Shown here: piece after piece, positions 17,532 through 27,700 of the stretch
Layout of the letters: the number at the start of each line of letters is the position of its first letter
How positions within the stretch are numbered: the stretch's first letter is position 1
NCBI RefSeq assembly: GCF_014212495.1
Contig: NZ_JACKZC010000002.1
Location: 496,001-560,000, forward strand
Reading direction: 5' to 3'
DNA from: Pontibacter sp. Tf4
Lineage (GTDB): Bacteria > Bacteroidota > Bacteroidia > Cytophagales > Hymenobacteraceae
Length of the DNA: 64,000 nt
Notes under the pieces: generated by a model
The model's input: only the letters and a program-made list of their open reading frames with translations
What the model was told of the DNA's origin: nothing
The model's database searches: none
Position numbers and translations under genes: made by a program

Positions 17532-18626
17532 TTAAAAATCAGCTTTCAGCCTGCCCTGCGATACCGCCATCCAGTTACAGATCTTGTACAGCATACGCGC
17601 TCCTACGTTTCCGTTCCACTCGGTCTCTCCCGGGCCAACTTCGTTCAGGTCGCAGCCAATGATCTCACGGCCCGATTTTACCAGTTGCTTGATCAGGTAT
17701 ACGGCTTCCTCAAACTCAAGCCCGCCAGGCACTGGTGTTCCTGTTCCCGGGCAAAGTTTCGGGTCAAGGGCATCAATATCGAAGCTCAGGTATACTTTCT
17801 GTGGAAGCTGCGCAATGATCTTTTTGCACTCTTTCTTCCAGCTCTCGCCAGCGTACAGGTTCTCTTTGATCACGGCATCATAGAACATGGTAATACGCCC
17901 GTTCGACTGCTCTGCCATCTCTGCCTCTGACTGGGCCAGATCGCGGATACCAACCTGCACCAGTTTTTTAACCTGCGGCAGTTGCAGGGCATTGTACATG
18001 ATAGAGGCATGCGAGTACTTGAAGCCTTCGTAAGCAACGCGCAGATCTGCGTGGGCATCCAGCTGCAGTATACCGAATTCCTCGTGCCTTTCGGCCATGG
18101 CGTGTATCAGGCCAAGCGGGGTACTATGGTCGCCGCCCAATAAACACACTGCTTTGCCCTGGTCCATGTAGTTCAGGGCTTTTTCTTTTAGCCACTGCAG
18201 CAGCTCCTCTCCTTTTGCATTTACTTCGGCGGGCACATCCTGTAGTTCGGCGGCATTTTCTTCGGCCTGTCCTTCTTCCAGCCAGGTAATGTATTTTTCT
18301 GCTTTCCCGCGCAGCTCATCGCTCACGGCGTGCCACTCCTCCGAGATCTCTTCCATGGCAATGCCTACTTTCCAGGCATCTTTTATGGCAGGCTCAAACA
18401 GATCTATCTGCGGCGAGGCGTTAAATACGGCTTCAGGTCCGTTGGCTGTTCCGGCGCTATACGATACGGTTACTTCCCACGGCACAGGTATCACCACTAC
18501 TTCGGCTTCGTCTACGGTAAACGGCAACCCGAAAAGGCCGGCGTTCACGTCTCCTACACCACTTGGGTCGAAGTTGGCAATTTTTTCTGCTTTGCTGTTA
18601 GGCTGTTGGTTCTGCGGAGTACTCAT
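17532..18626 (-). CDS. speB: Agmatinase/arginase family ureohydrolase
   Basis: The 364-residue ureohydrolase has all the manganese ligand motifs: [17 protein letters not shown] and SFDIDALDP followed by [14 protein letters not shown]. Agmatinases convert agmatine to putrescine and urea. The protein is about 55 residues longer than E. coli SpeB, with an N-terminal extension and an Ala/Glu-rich insertion around residues 105-160. The ATG lies inside the end of the upstream speD-speE frame (29-base overlap), which indicates translational coupling, and together they would make putrescine and then spermidine. Arginase activity cannot be excluded from sequence alone. The first step, arginine decarboxylase, is not in the window. 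Confidence 0.9.
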   Translation of the reverse strand: MSTPQNQQPNSKAEKIANFDPSGVGDVNAGLFGLPFTVDEAEVVVIPVPWEVTVSYSAGTANGPEAVFNASPQIDLFEPAIKDAWKVGIAMEEISEEWHAVSDELRGKAEKYITWLEEGQAEENAAELQDVPAEVNAKGEELLQWLKEKALNYMDQGKAVCLLGGDHSTPLGLIHAMAERHEEFGILQLDAHADLRVAYEGFKYSHASIMYNALQLPQVKKLVQVGIRDLAQSEAEMAEQSNGRITMFYDAVIKENLYAGESWKKECKKIIAQLPQKVYLSFDIDALDPKLCPGTGTPVPGGLEFEEAVYLIKQLVKSGREIIGCDLNEVGPGETEWNGNVGARMLYKICNWMAVSQGRLKADF

Positions 18627-19926
18627 CGGTTACCTGACCTGGTTTAGTGTTTAACAGTTCTTTTACAAAATTAGGCAGCGCAAAAGCAGCCTTGTGTATG
18701 TCTTCGTTATAGTATTTCAGTCCCTGTGCTTTTGAGAAAGCGGATGCTGCATTTACATCAAACGTAAGCGGATGCGCATCGCCTTTAGAAGAATACGAGA
18801 AGCTCCAGGTGCCGGTCGGATAGGTAGGAATGGCTGCCAGGTAGCAATGTACTTTCTCTTTGCCGAAGATCTGCTTATAGGTATCATAGATCTCTACAAA
18901 CACGGCACTGTTAAAGCGTGGCGATTCACTCTGTGTGATCATGATGCCATCTTTGGTTAAGCAACGGTATACTTCCTGATAGAATTCGGCGGTAAACAAG
19001 CCTTCGCCGGGACCAACCGGATCCGCTGAATCAACGATGATCAGGTCGTAACGGCCGTCTTCGCATTCTTTTATGTACTTAATGCCATCTTCTACCAGCA
19101 GGTTCAGACGCGGGTTATCAAACGCTACGGCTGTTTCCGGTAAGTGCAGTTTGCAGGCTTCTATCACCAGCTCGTCAATTTCTACCAGCGTTACTTCTTC
19201 CAGTTGCTCGTGGCGGAGCAATTCGCGCACCGTGCCGCCATCGCCGCCGCCAATAACCAATGCTCTTTTCGCCTTCGGGTTGCTGAACATCGGCACGTGC
19301 GTGATCATTTCGTGGTACACATATTCGTCTTTCTGGGTGCACATCACCATGCCATCCAGGGTAAGAAGGTTACCATAAGCAAAGGTTTCGAATACCTCTA
19401 CGCGCTGGTAAGGAGAATCTTTTTTGTATAACTGGTTGCCGGTATGTTTTAGCGAAAGGGCAATGTTCTCGTCACGCTCGGTAAACCACACATCGCGGGT
19501 TATAGTACCAATTTTCTCCTCAGGGCGCGGCGACACATCACGCAGCGACTCCAGGTTAAATTCTGTTCGTTTCAGAAGGTCCAGCTGGCCGCGGCGGCAC
19601 TCCATGGCCGACCCGTGGCTGGCTTCGAACGCATCTTTCAGGTAGTTATAACTAACCCACGGATCAACCGAATCGCCGCAGGTAAACAGGTCAACGGCGG
19701 CATAGCCGTACTCCGGCCAGGTATGAATGGCAAGGTGACTTTCCTGAATCACGACCACACCGGACACTCCGTATGGCGAGAAATGGTGAAATGTACTGTT
19801 AATGACGGTGGCCCCGGCCGTTTCGGCAGCTGCAACCATGCTGTTCTCGATGTGAACCACGTCGTTCATCAGCTCCGGAGAACAGTTGTAAAATTCTACC
19901 AGGATGTGTCTTCCTAATGCGTTCAT
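18598..19926 (-). CDS. Fused S-adenosylmethionine decarboxylase - spermidine synthase
   Basis: The 442-residue product joins two enzymes. Residues 1-115 are a prokaryotic AdoMet decarboxylase (SpeH type) with the self-cleavage site Glu62-Ser63 ([19 protein letters not shown]), proton donor His68 and Cys83, at the same positions as in Thermotoga maritima SpeD. Residues about 140-420 are a polyamine aminopropyltransferase (SpeE) with the [11 protein letters not shown] nucleotide loop and the [13 protein letters not shown] acceptor site. The fusion makes decarboxylated AdoMet and uses it on putrescine to give spermidine. Ser63 becomes the pyruvoyl group after cleavage, so the mature enzyme would be a short beta chain plus a long alpha chain carrying SpeE. 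speB overlaps the end. Fusions of this kind are known in other bacteria. Confidence 0.94.
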   Translation of the reverse strand: MNALGRHILVEFYNCSPELMNDVVHIENSMVAAAETAGATVINSTFHHFSPYGVSGVVVIQESHLAIHTWPEYGYAAVDLFTCGDSVDPWVSYNYLKDAFEASHGSAMECRRGQLDLLKRTEFNLESLRDVSPRPEEKIGTITRDVWFTERDENIALSLKHTGNQLYKKDSPYQRVEVFETFAYGNLLTLDGMVMCTQKDEYVYHEMITHVPMFSNPKAKRALVIGGGDGGTVRELLRHEQLEEVTLVEIDELVIEACKLHLPETAVAFDNPRLNLLVEDGIKYIKECEDGRYDLIIVDSADPVGPGEGLFTAEFYQEVYRCLTKDGIMITQSESPRFNSAVFVEIYDTYKQIFGKEKVHCYLAAIPTYPTGTWSFSYSSKGDAHPLTFDVNAASAFSKAQGLKYYNEDIHKAAFALPNFVKELLNTKPGQVTDEYSAEPTA

Positions 19927-20194
19927 TAAATGCGTGTAAGTTGTAAGAATTGAATTTAGCTGGCAAAAAAACGAAAACTATACCTATAATCAAAAGTATA
20001 GCTACCAGCCAAACATATACCCGCTTGGTTTGCAATTAGTTATAATTAAAGAAACCGGATTGCAACCCGAATAGAAGCGCATTTACAGAAAAGAGCCAGC
20101 CAGAAGACATCGGCGGCAAGAATGGGAATAGATCAGAAACTATAGCAGCAACCTTACAGACTTTGGTTTTAAAGTAATAACCAGCGATTAGCTG
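19927..20194. other. Intergenic region between speD-speE and the cheC 3' end
   Basis: This gap holds the speD-speE promoter at its left end and no recognisable gene. A short frame (19799-20035, minus) begins here but runs across the promoter and into speD-speE in another frame. The rest, 20040-20190, shows no structure I can name. Confidence 0.5.
19991..19998 (-). promoter_or_regulatory. Promoter -7 element of the speD-speE/speB operon
   Basis: On the minus strand TACTTTTG matches TAnnTTTG exactly, 65 bases before the ATG. A TATAGGTATAG stretch follows directly. The -33 element is not clear. Confidence 0.5.
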
Positions 20195-20324
20195 AAACTA
20201 TAAACTATAAACTATAAACTATAAACTATAAACTATAAACTATAAACTATAAACTATAAACTATAAACTATAAACTATAAACTATAAACTATAAACTATA
20301 AACTATAAACTATAAACTATAAAC
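20195..20324. repeat. Heptamer tandem array (AAACTAT)n abutting the cheC stop codon
   Basis: A perfect seven-base unit, AAACTAT on the plus strand, is repeated about 18.5 times over 130 bases with no spacer. It ends one base before the stop codon of cheC (TGA at 20326-20328, minus strand). The unit is a half-palindrome relative of AACTATAGTT. There are no interspersed spacers, so it is not a CRISPR. The length, not divisible by three relative to any gene, would be expected to vary by slippage. Confidence 0.97.
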
Positions 20325-20325
20325 T

Positions 20326-20970
20326 TCAGATAGGTTTATTCTTGTCCATTTCAAAAGCTCGGATAATTTCCAGAATCTTCAGGAAAGTGCCTGTGTCAAA
20401 AAAGAGCAGCAGCGGTAACTCTACACTCTTATAGTTGTGCGTAAACTTGGTGATGACTGTGAACACCAGTGGCTGAAACAACGGGTGCTGCACCAGTATA
20501 TCTTTCAACGAATCGGCAATGTGGCTTTTAGGTGCTTTGGGCGGTGAACCGTAGATGTTGGCTTTCAGGATATTGGCCAGCTGTGTAACAAGCGCACCGG
20601 TAATGATATTGCTGATTTCGAGCAGCAGCGACTCCTGCATGGCCGAAACCTCGCCTTTCTGCACTTCTACCATGTTCAGGCAAACCTCTGACAGGCGCTT
20701 TACATGGTCATTAGAGAAGAGCATGAGTGTAGCGCCGTTAAACTCCCCTTTTATATCCGACTGGATAATAAAATGAGTGCTCTCATATTTTGCTACCAGT
20801 TTCAGGAGCTCCTTTACCTCTATAAGCTGTATGTCCGGCACTTTCAGGAGCACCTTATCTTTGGCAATAGCTGCAAAAGAATCAGCGGCACGGGCAAGCC
20901 CTATATTAAGTATCTCCTTAATAATGTCGCGTTCAAGATCAGTTACGTGAGGTTCCGTTATATTCGTCAT
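20326..20970 (-). CDS. cheC: CheC-family chemotaxis phosphatase
   Basis: The 214-residue protein carries two copies of the CheC/FliY active-site helix: Glu19 and Asn22 (KEILNIGLARAADSF) and Glu118 and Asn121 (LLEISNIITGALVTQLA). In the family each Glu/Asn pair attacks phospho-CheY, so this is the likely signal-terminating phosphatase of the operon. It is the last gene, 13 bases after cheA. Its stop codon is followed directly by the heptamer array, so the 3' end of the operon transcript consists of a long UUUAUAG repeat. There is no CheD partner gene in the window; CheD normally stimulates CheC. Confidence 0.85.
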   Translation of the reverse strand: MTNITEPHVTDLERDIIKEILNIGLARAADSFAAIAKDKVLLKVPDIQLIEVKELLKLVAKYESTHFIIQSDIKGEFNGATLMLFSNDHVKRLSEVCLNMVEVQKGEVSAMQESLLLEISNIITGALVTQLANILKANIYGSPPKAPKSHIADSLKDILVQHPLFQPLVFTVITKFTHNYKSVELPLLLFFDTGTFLKILEIIRAFEMDKNKPI

Positions 20971-20983
20971 GCTACTAAAAATT

Positions 20984-22636
20984 TTACTCGGCCGCTATCG
21001 TTTGTCTTTTGCTGATAAAATACCGCGTTATAGCAGGTACATCCAGCACAAGGCACACACTTCCTGATCCGAGTAAGGTTACACCTCCATACAGGTCGAT
21101 CGTGTCGAGCGGCTTGTTAAGCGGCTTTACAACAATATCCTGCTGCCTGTATAGTTTGTCAACAATCAACCCCAGTTTTCTGTTGTTGTAAGATACTATA
21201 ATTATATTCTGTACCAGGCCTTTCAGCTTGGTTTTATCTCCAAAGTTTATTTCCTGCTCTTTCACGTTCAGCAGCTCGTGCAGGTACACTACCGTTATGG
21301 TCTCTCCCAGCACATCGGCTACCAGTACTCCGCCCACTTCGTGCAGCTCACTTACTTCCATGGCCACCACCTGCTCGGTATGTATCAGCGGAATGGCATA
21401 GAAGATCTCATCTACCTCAAACAACAGGGCACCTTTTACGGCGATAGAAGTTGGCAGTTGCAGGGTAAAGGTAGTTCCCACCCCTTTTTTTGAATCTACC
21501 CGGATACGGCCGCCAATAGAGTCTACCGCATTCTTTACCACATCCAGTCCAACGCCCCTGCCCGAAAACTCTGTTACCTCTTTTGCCAGCGAAAAGCCAG
21601 GCTCGAACAGGTACGACAATGCCTCGGTATCAGGTAAATGCTCTACCGCCGCGTTTGATAGCAAATTCCGGTCAACTATAGCTTTGCGCACCTGGCTCAG
21701 GTCAATGCCCCGGCCGTCATCGGTCAGCTGTATCTGTACGTTTTCGCGGTCGTTGCGCGCTACCAGCGACAGCTTTCCTGTGGCGGGTTTTCCTTTTTTA
21801 ATGCGCTGCTCCGGTTTCTCGATGCCATGGGTAATGGCGTTACGCACCAGGTGCAGCAACGAGTCGGTAATGATCTGCAGGATGTTCCTGTCTATCTGTA
21901 TGTCGTGGCCGGCCAGCGTAAGATCCACTTCCTTTTTCTCGGCTGTGGCAATATCGCGCACAATACGCGGGAACTTGTTAAAGAGCGAACCAATGCTAAC
22001 CAGGCGTGCATCCATAATGCTGTACTGCAGGTCTTCGGTAATACGGTTCAGGTGCGAGCTTACTACTTTCAGCTCATCGTTCTCCAGTTCCCGGCTTATC
22101 GACACAATGCGGTCTCGGTCAATTACCAGCTCGCCAACCAGGTTAAGCAGGTGGTCCAGTTTTTTGATTTGGATGTACACCAGCTCCGACAGCGATAGGT
22201 TTTTGGACGTGTTGTACCGCCGTACTTTGGCCAGCTCAATCGTGCTATCCGACAGGTTATCAACTATAATATCGAGGTTACGGAGCAGTACCGGGTCCGG
22301 CTCGCCATAGTTTTCGTTGTCGATGTTATGGATCAGCTCGCCTAACAGGTCCACACCTTCGAACAGCACCGTTACTACTTCGTCGCTGAACTGTAGTTCC
22401 CGGTTGCGAATCAGGCTGAAGGCGGTTTCGAGCTTATGCGATACATCGGAGATGCGCAGATACCCGATGGCCTTGGCATTAGCCTTCAGGTTATGCAGCA
22501 AACGGAAAATCTCGGCCAGCAGCTGGTCATCCTGCGGTCGTTTTTCCAGGTCGCTGATATGCCGGTTAAGAGCATCAAAATACTCCAGCGCCTCTGCTAT
22601 AAATATCTCTTTGTATTCCTGTTCTCTCGATTTCAT
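20984..22636 (-). CDS. cheA: Chemotaxis histidine kinase CheA
   Basis: The 550-residue kinase contains an Hpt domain (about 1-115) with the phosphorylated His48 (LLHNLKANAKAIG), a dimerisation domain (about 140-215), a HATPase domain (about 220-395) with HLVRNAITHGIE, DDGRGID and GRGVGLDVV boxes, and a CheW-like regulatory domain (about 400-545). There is no room for a CheY-binding P2 domain: only about 30 residues separate Hpt from the dimerisation helix. That places it among short CheA proteins. It overlaps cheB by four bases (ATGA), indicating translational coupling. It phosphorylates CheY when activated through CheW and the poly-HAMP receptor. Confidence 0.94.
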   Translation of the reverse strand: MKSREQEYKEIFIAEALEYFDALNRHISDLEKRPQDDQLLAEIFRLLHNLKANAKAIGYLRISDVSHKLETAFSLIRNRELQFSDEVVTVLFEGVDLLGELIHNIDNENYGEPDPVLLRNLDIIVDNLSDSTIELAKVRRYNTSKNLSLSELVYIQIKKLDHLLNLVGELVIDRDRIVSISRELENDELKVVSSHLNRITEDLQYSIMDARLVSIGSLFNKFPRIVRDIATAEKKEVDLTLAGHDIQIDRNILQIITDSLLHLVRNAITHGIEKPEQRIKKGKPATGKLSLVARNDRENVQIQLTDDGRGIDLSQVRKAIVDRNLLSNAAVEHLPDTEALSYLFEPGFSLAKEVTEFSGRGVGLDVVKNAVDSIGGRIRVDSKKGVGTTFTLQLPTSIAVKGALLFEVDEIFYAIPLIHTEQVVAMEVSELHEVGGVLVADVLGETITVVYLHELLNVKEQEINFGDKTKLKGLVQNIIIVSYNNRKLGLIVDKLYRQQDIVVKPLNKPLDTIDLYGGVTLLGSGSVCLVLDVPAITRYFISKRQTIAAE

Positions 22637-23745
22637 AAAGTATCGCCGGTTGCGCCGGCGGTAATGCTGTTTGCCACAAAACTGTTCAGGAATTGTGGTA
22701 TCTCCGACAGAGGCAGCACATGGTGCGATACGCCGCTGTCAATCACAGAGCGGGCCATCCCGAAAATAGTGGAAGAAGCCTTGTCCTGTGCCACAATGGT
22801 GCCGCCGCGCCTGTAAATGGCTGCAGCTCCTTTGGTCCCGTCTTTCCCCATTCCGGTCAGGATAACCCCGATCACCTGTTTTATAGTGCTGTTCGCTACC
22901 GATTGCATCAGCAGGTCAACAGAAGGTTGTTCGTCACTCTGTATTTCATCTCCTGCAAACCCAACCTTATAGTTTGCATTGTTGCCTAAAACCGGATGTA
23001 CTACCATGTTGCGCCCGCCCGGTGCCACGATCACATTATTTGGCCTTAGCAACAGCCCTGTTCTGCCTTCCTTTACTGTTAAGCCGGTCTGCCGCTGCAA
23101 CCGTTGCACAAACGATTTGCTAAAACCAGCCGGCAAATGCACTGCCAGCAGTATGGTGGCGCTCAGTTCCGCAGAAAGCTCTTTCACCAGAAATTCTACT
23201 GCCTGCTGGCCGCCTGTTGAGGCGCCGATCACTATCACGGAGTCTACCAGTGGTTCAGGCTTCGGTTCTTCGGTAACTATAGTTTCCGCTTCCTGCAGCA
23301 CTTTCGCCAGTTGTAGTTCCATATCAGCTATAGTTACCAGCCGGGCAGTACGCACCTTGTCTATCACTTTGGCTGCTATGTTCCTGTAGTTCGGGTATCG
23401 TTTATGATCCGTATCCGAAACAAACGCGTAAACACCCAAACGCATAGCATGTTGTATTAAATCTGCTGTCAGTTGTTCACGTTTCAGCAGCAGTACAACC
23501 GGTACCGGCGCTTCATGAAAGATCCGCTGCAGTGCAAACAGATTTTTATTGCCGGGTAAACTATAGTTCAGGAGTACCACATCCGGCCGCTGCTGTTTTA
23601 CAAGCTTCACCAGCGCATCGGCATCAACCGCTCCGCCGGCAACCTGCAGGTCGGGCTCCTCTTCCAGTATGTTCCCGAGCACTAAACGCGCGCGGCTCGA
23701 CTGGTCTGCCAGCAACACCCTTATCCTGGTACCCGAAACACTCAT
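22633..23745 (-). CDS. cheB: CheB-type methylesterase with a degenerate receiver domain
   Basis: The C-terminal esterase domain (about 168-360) is intact, with Ser176 (GASTGG), His203 (AVHLPAGF) and Asp302 (GMGKDG), and should remove methyl groups from (or deamidate) receptor glutamates. The N-terminal receiver (1-130) has lost its chemistry: the phosphorylated aspartate is Asn60 (VVLLNYSLPG), one acidic pocket residue is Gln15, the usual Ser/Thr is Leu87 or Leu86, and the usual Lys is Ser110. So activation by CheA phosphorylation is unlikely. The Asn60 codon AAC is the first codon of an AACTATAGTT motif (plus-strand 23559-23568). Two further motif copies lie in the linker region. It sits between cheY and cheA in the operon. 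Confidence 0.93.
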   Translation of the reverse strand: MSVSGTRIRVLLADQSSRARLVLGNILEEEPDLQVAGGAVDADALVKLVKQQRPDVVLLNYSLPGNKNLFALQRIFHEAPVPVVLLLKREQLTADLIQHAMRLGVYAFVSDTDHKRYPNYRNIAAKVIDKVRTARLVTIADMELQLAKVLQEAETIVTEEPKPEPLVDSVIVIGASTGGQQAVEFLVKELSAELSATILLAVHLPAGFSKSFVQRLQRQTGLTVKEGRTGLLLRPNNVIVAPGGRNMVVHPVLGNNANYKVGFAGDEIQSDEQPSVDLLMQSVANSTIKQVIGVILTGMGKDGTKGAAAIYRRGGTIVAQDKASSTIFGMARSVIDSGVSHHVLPLSEIPQFLNSFVANSITAGATGDTL

Positions 23746-23781
23746 AAAAATTCTAAACTATAGTTGCAGGTACTGAAATGC

Positions 23782-24147
23782 TTATTCTTCTTTCAGCGCC
23801 TGGCTTACTATTTCCAGTACTTTTTCTTCCGAAAACGGCTTCACGATATAGGCAAGCGCTCCGTTTTCCATCGCCTCATTCACGATCACTTCCTGGCCTA
23901 CGGCACTCACGATCACCACTTTCATATCGGGTTGCTCGGCTTTTATGCCTTTCAGCACATCCAGCCCGGTATTGTCCGGCAGTATTACGTCCAGCGTCAC
24001 CAGGTCAGGTACCAGCTCTTTTGTCAGTTCCAGGGCAGTCTGCCCGTTCGGGGCCTCGCCCACTACGTCGTAACCTGCATCTGTCAGCATGTTCTTTAAC
24101 ATGGTGCGCATGTAAAAAGAATCATCAACGATCAATATTCTCTTCAT
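23782..24147 (-). CDS. cheY: Chemotaxis response regulator CheY
   Basis: This 121-residue single-domain receiver has all the required residues: acidic pair Asp8 and Asp9, phosphorylation site Asp53 (VTLDVILPD), Ser in VVIVSAVG, and Lys in YIVKPF. It receives phosphate from CheA. With no flagellar motor in the window its output target is unknown; in gliding Bacteroidota it might act on the gliding machinery, which is inference. It lies 19 bases after cheW and 37 bases before cheB, with an AACTATAGTT copy in the gap to cheB. Confidence 0.95.
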   Translation of the reverse strand: MKRILIVDDSFYMRTMLKNMLTDAGYDVVGEAPNGQTALELTKELVPDLVTLDVILPDNTGLDVLKGIKAEQPDMKVVIVSAVGQEVIVNEAMENGALAYIVKPFSEEKVLEIVSQALKEE

Positions 24148-24165
24148 AAGGTATGTTTTGCTTTG

Positions 24166-24735
24166 TTAGCTTGATAACTGTCTGATCTCATCGCCTGAAA
24201 GTATCTTGTACATATCCAGCACAATGATCAGGCGGTTATCTACTTTTGCAATTCCTTCAATATAGTTTTCCTGCACGGCAATGTCCTGCAAAAAAGACGG
24301 CGTTTTATCTAATTTTGAAACCGTAAGATTCAGCGACTGAGGCACTTCTCTTACTACTACGCCAATACTGTATTCCTTTGCCTCAATTACAAGCGTATAG
24401 GTTACACCATTCTCGGATTCAGCAGGCTCCGGTCTTATCCGGAAGCGCTCTTCCAGATCCATAATAGCGATGATATCCCCGCGTATATTGGCTACTCCTT
24501 TCACAAAGTCAGGGGTGCGTGGCATTCGGGTAATTGCAGGCGTAACCGTTACTTCTTTTACCTGTTCTATCTTAATACCATAATATTCGGCACCAAGCTT
24601 AAACACGATGAGATGCAGCAGCGGCTCATTTACCTTTCCTTTATCCGCCTCTTCCTTCCCGTTAGTCGTTGCAGGTGTCAGTTCATCGGCAGGCAACGCT
24701 GGGGTTGCCTGCCCTTTATCCTTTTTGGTAGGCAT
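24166..24735 (-). CDS. cheW: Chemotaxis adaptor CheW
   Basis: Residues about 40-185 form a CheW domain (LIVFKLGAEYYGIKIEQVKEV, FVKGVANIRGDIIAIMDLEERF, DNRLIIVLDMYKIL), which couples receptors to CheA. The first 40 residues are a charged Lys/Glu/Ala-rich extension. The 189-residue length is slightly above usual because of that tail. It lies 10 bases after the receptor gene and 18 bases before cheY, so these are one transcript. Confidence 0.95.
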   Translation of the reverse strand: MPTKKDKGQATPALPADELTPATTNGKEEADKGKVNEPLLHLIVFKLGAEYYGIKIEQVKEVTVTPAITRMPRTPDFVKGVANIRGDIIAIMDLEERFRIRPEPAESENGVTYTLVIEAKEYSIGVVVREVPQSLNLTVSKLDKTPSFLQDIAVQENYIEGIAKVDNRLIIVLDMYKILSGDEIRQLSS

Positions 24736-24745
24736 GCTTGCTCTC

Positions 24746-27700
24746 TTAGTTGTTGCTGTTACCCGGTCTGTTTACCCGACCTGTTGCTTTGGTAGTGGCA
24801 CGTCTGGCCGCTCCGTTGCCTGCAGGTATCGAAGTCAGTCGTTTTGGTTTAGCCTGGTTAAAGATGATGTTACCATCAATAAGTTTGAAGGCTGAGATAC
24901 TGATCTGCAGGTCGGCCGCGATGTCGTTCAGGTTCTGAGACGATGAGGTCAGCTCCTGCATCGAAGTGGAAAGCTGCTTGGCTGTACTTGCTACCTGCTG
25001 CGTACCAGAAGCTGTCTGTTCCGCAATGGCAACCACTTCTTCCACGTACTTCACAACGTCTCCGATAGATGACTTCTGAACTTCGGTTGCCGTTAAGATG
25101 TCCTGTGCCGTTCTCAGCGTTTCACCACTTGATGCCGCAATGTTCTTAAAGGCGCTGGATGCTTCGAATGTTGCATTCTTTCCTTTCAATACACGGCCTT
25201 CCATGGTCGAGATCGCTGTTGCAGCAGAAGCCGTATCTTTCTTCACGTCCTCAACCAGCGTTGCAATCTCACTGGCTGATTTACGGGATCCTTCGGCCAG
25301 TTTCCTGATCTCTTCGGCTACTACCGCAAAACCACGTCCTGCTTCGCCTGCTCTGGCCGCCTCAATAGCAGCGTTAAGTGCAAGTAGGTTGGTTTGTGCC
25401 GCAATATCAGTGATCACACCAAGCGATTTGGATATCTCCTGAGAGCGAGTGCTCAATACTTCAATCGTTTTCGCAGTGAGGGCTGCAGAGCTGGAAATCT
25501 CTTCCATGTTCTTCACCACTTCCGCTACTGTTTTCAGACCTATCTGAGAGCTTTCCTCACCAAGTAACGCTGTTTTGTTCACTACTTCGGCACGGTTTGC
25601 AGTCTCTTTAGTACCTTTCATGATCTCCTCGATCAGCTTAAAGGCCTGGTCTGTTTTTAACGCCTGGTTCTGTGCACCTTCAGCCATTTGCTGCATTGCC
25701 AGGGCCACATCCAAGGTTACTTTGTTCATCTCTAGTCCTTTGCCAGCCATTTCTTCAGAAGAAGAACCAACTACAAGCGAAGAGTCATTTATCTCACCAA
25801 GAAGCGCATTCAGGTTATCAACGGCAAGGTTCAGGGCATTGGCCATATCCAGAATATCACCGGCAGTCTGGATCTCCGCTTTCTGGGTCAGGTCACCTTC
25901 TGAGATAGCACGTACTACACGAGATACTTCCAGCACCGGGGTAACTATAGATTCCAGCAGGTCATTCAGGGTATCTACCAGTTCTTTCCAGCTACCGCCC
26001 ACACCTTTCAGCGTGGCACGTTCAGTCAGTTTACCTTCCACACCCGCAACTCTGGCCACACGCGATACCTCACCAGCCAGTCTGTTCAGGTCAACCACCA
26101 TCGTGTTGATCGTTTCAGCAAGCTCTGCTACTTCACCCCGTGCTTCAAGGCTCAGTTTCTGGGTCAGGTCACCTTTTGATACTGCTGTTACTACTTTAAC
26201 TATACCACGTACCTGCGTTGTCAGGTTAGATGCCATGGTATTTACATTATCAGTCAGGTCTTTCCAAACACCGCCTACATTCGGCACCGATGCCTGGCCA
26301 CCTAATTTACCTTCCGTACCTACCTCGCGGGCAACACGGGTTACCTCACCGGCAAATATGTTCAGCGAGTCCACCATCTGGTTCAGGTTCACTTTCAGGT
26401 CAGCAAGTTCGCCTTTTACATCTACCGATACCTTCTGGGTCAGGTCGCCTTTCGCTACCGCCGTTGCTACGTTGGCAATGTCACGCACCTGTAAGGTAAG
26501 GTTGGCAGCCATGGTGTTCACGTGGTCGGTCAGGTCTTTCCATACACCCGCCACATTCGGAACTATAGCTTGTCCGCCCAGTTTACCCTCAGTACCCACT
26601 TCACGTGCCACACGGGTTACTTCGTCGGCGAAGATGTTCAGCGAGTCCACCATCTGGTTCAGGTTTTCCTTCAGGTCGGCAAGCTCACCGCGCACATCCA
26701 CTGATACTTTCTGAGCCAGATCACCCTTCGCCACCGCGGTGGCTACGTTGGCAATGTCACGTACCTGGTTGGTCAGGTTACCAGCCATCAGGTTTACGTT
26801 GTCGGTCAGTTCTTTCCAGATACCGGCAACGTTTGGTACGTTCGCCTGGCCACCTAATATTCCTTCGGTACCCACCTCACGTGCCACACGCGATACTTCC
26901 GCGCCAAACACATTCAGTCGGTCCACCATTTCATTCAATATATCCTTCAGTTCACCCAGCTCGCCTTTCACATCCACAGATACTTTCTGCGTCAGGTCGC
27001 CTTTTGCCACTGCCGTTGCTACGTTGGCAATATCGCGTACCTGCAGTGTCAGGTTGCTGGCCATCAGGTTCACATTCTCGGTCAGCTCTTTCCAGGTACC
27101 TTCTACTTTTGGTACATTGGCCTGGCCACCCAGTTTACCTTCTGTTCCTACCTCGCGGGCAACACGGGTTACCTCACCGGCAAATACGTTCAGCGAATCC
27201 ACCATCTGGTTGATGATGTCTTTCAGGTCGGCCATCTCGCCGCGTACGTTCACCGTAATTTTCTGGGTCAGGTCGCCTTTTGCAACCGCTGTTGATACGT
27301 TGGCAATATCACGCATCTGAGAGGTAAGGTTGCTGGCCATGGTATTCACGTTGTCGGTCAGGTCTTTCCAAACGCCGCCTACATTCGGCACTTTGGCTTG
27401 TCCGCCCAGTTTACCTTCTGTGCCTACTTCACGTGCCACACGGGTTACTTCGTCCGCAAATACGTTCAGCGAGTCCACCATCTGGTTCATGTTGTCCTTC
27501 AGCTGGGCAAACTCACCACCAACATCCACCGAAATCTTTTGGGCCAGGTTACCTTTCGCTACAGCAGTTGCCACATTCGAAATGTCCCGTACCTGTAAGG
27601 TCAGGTTCGAGGCCATGGTATTTACATTATCGGTCAGGTCTTTCCATACACCGGCCACGTTTGGCACCGATGCCTGGCCACCCAGTTTACCTTCGGTACC

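Noticed and set aside
19799..20035. Open frame of 78 codons starting with a membrane-helix-like sequence upstream of speD-speE
   Set aside because: Most of it overlaps speD-speE in another frame, and the remaining part covers the exact -7 promoter box TACTTTTG; the hydrophobic residues come from TATAG-rich DNA.
20195..20324. CRISPR array
   Set aside because: The heptamer units follow each other with no spacers, and no cas gene is near.
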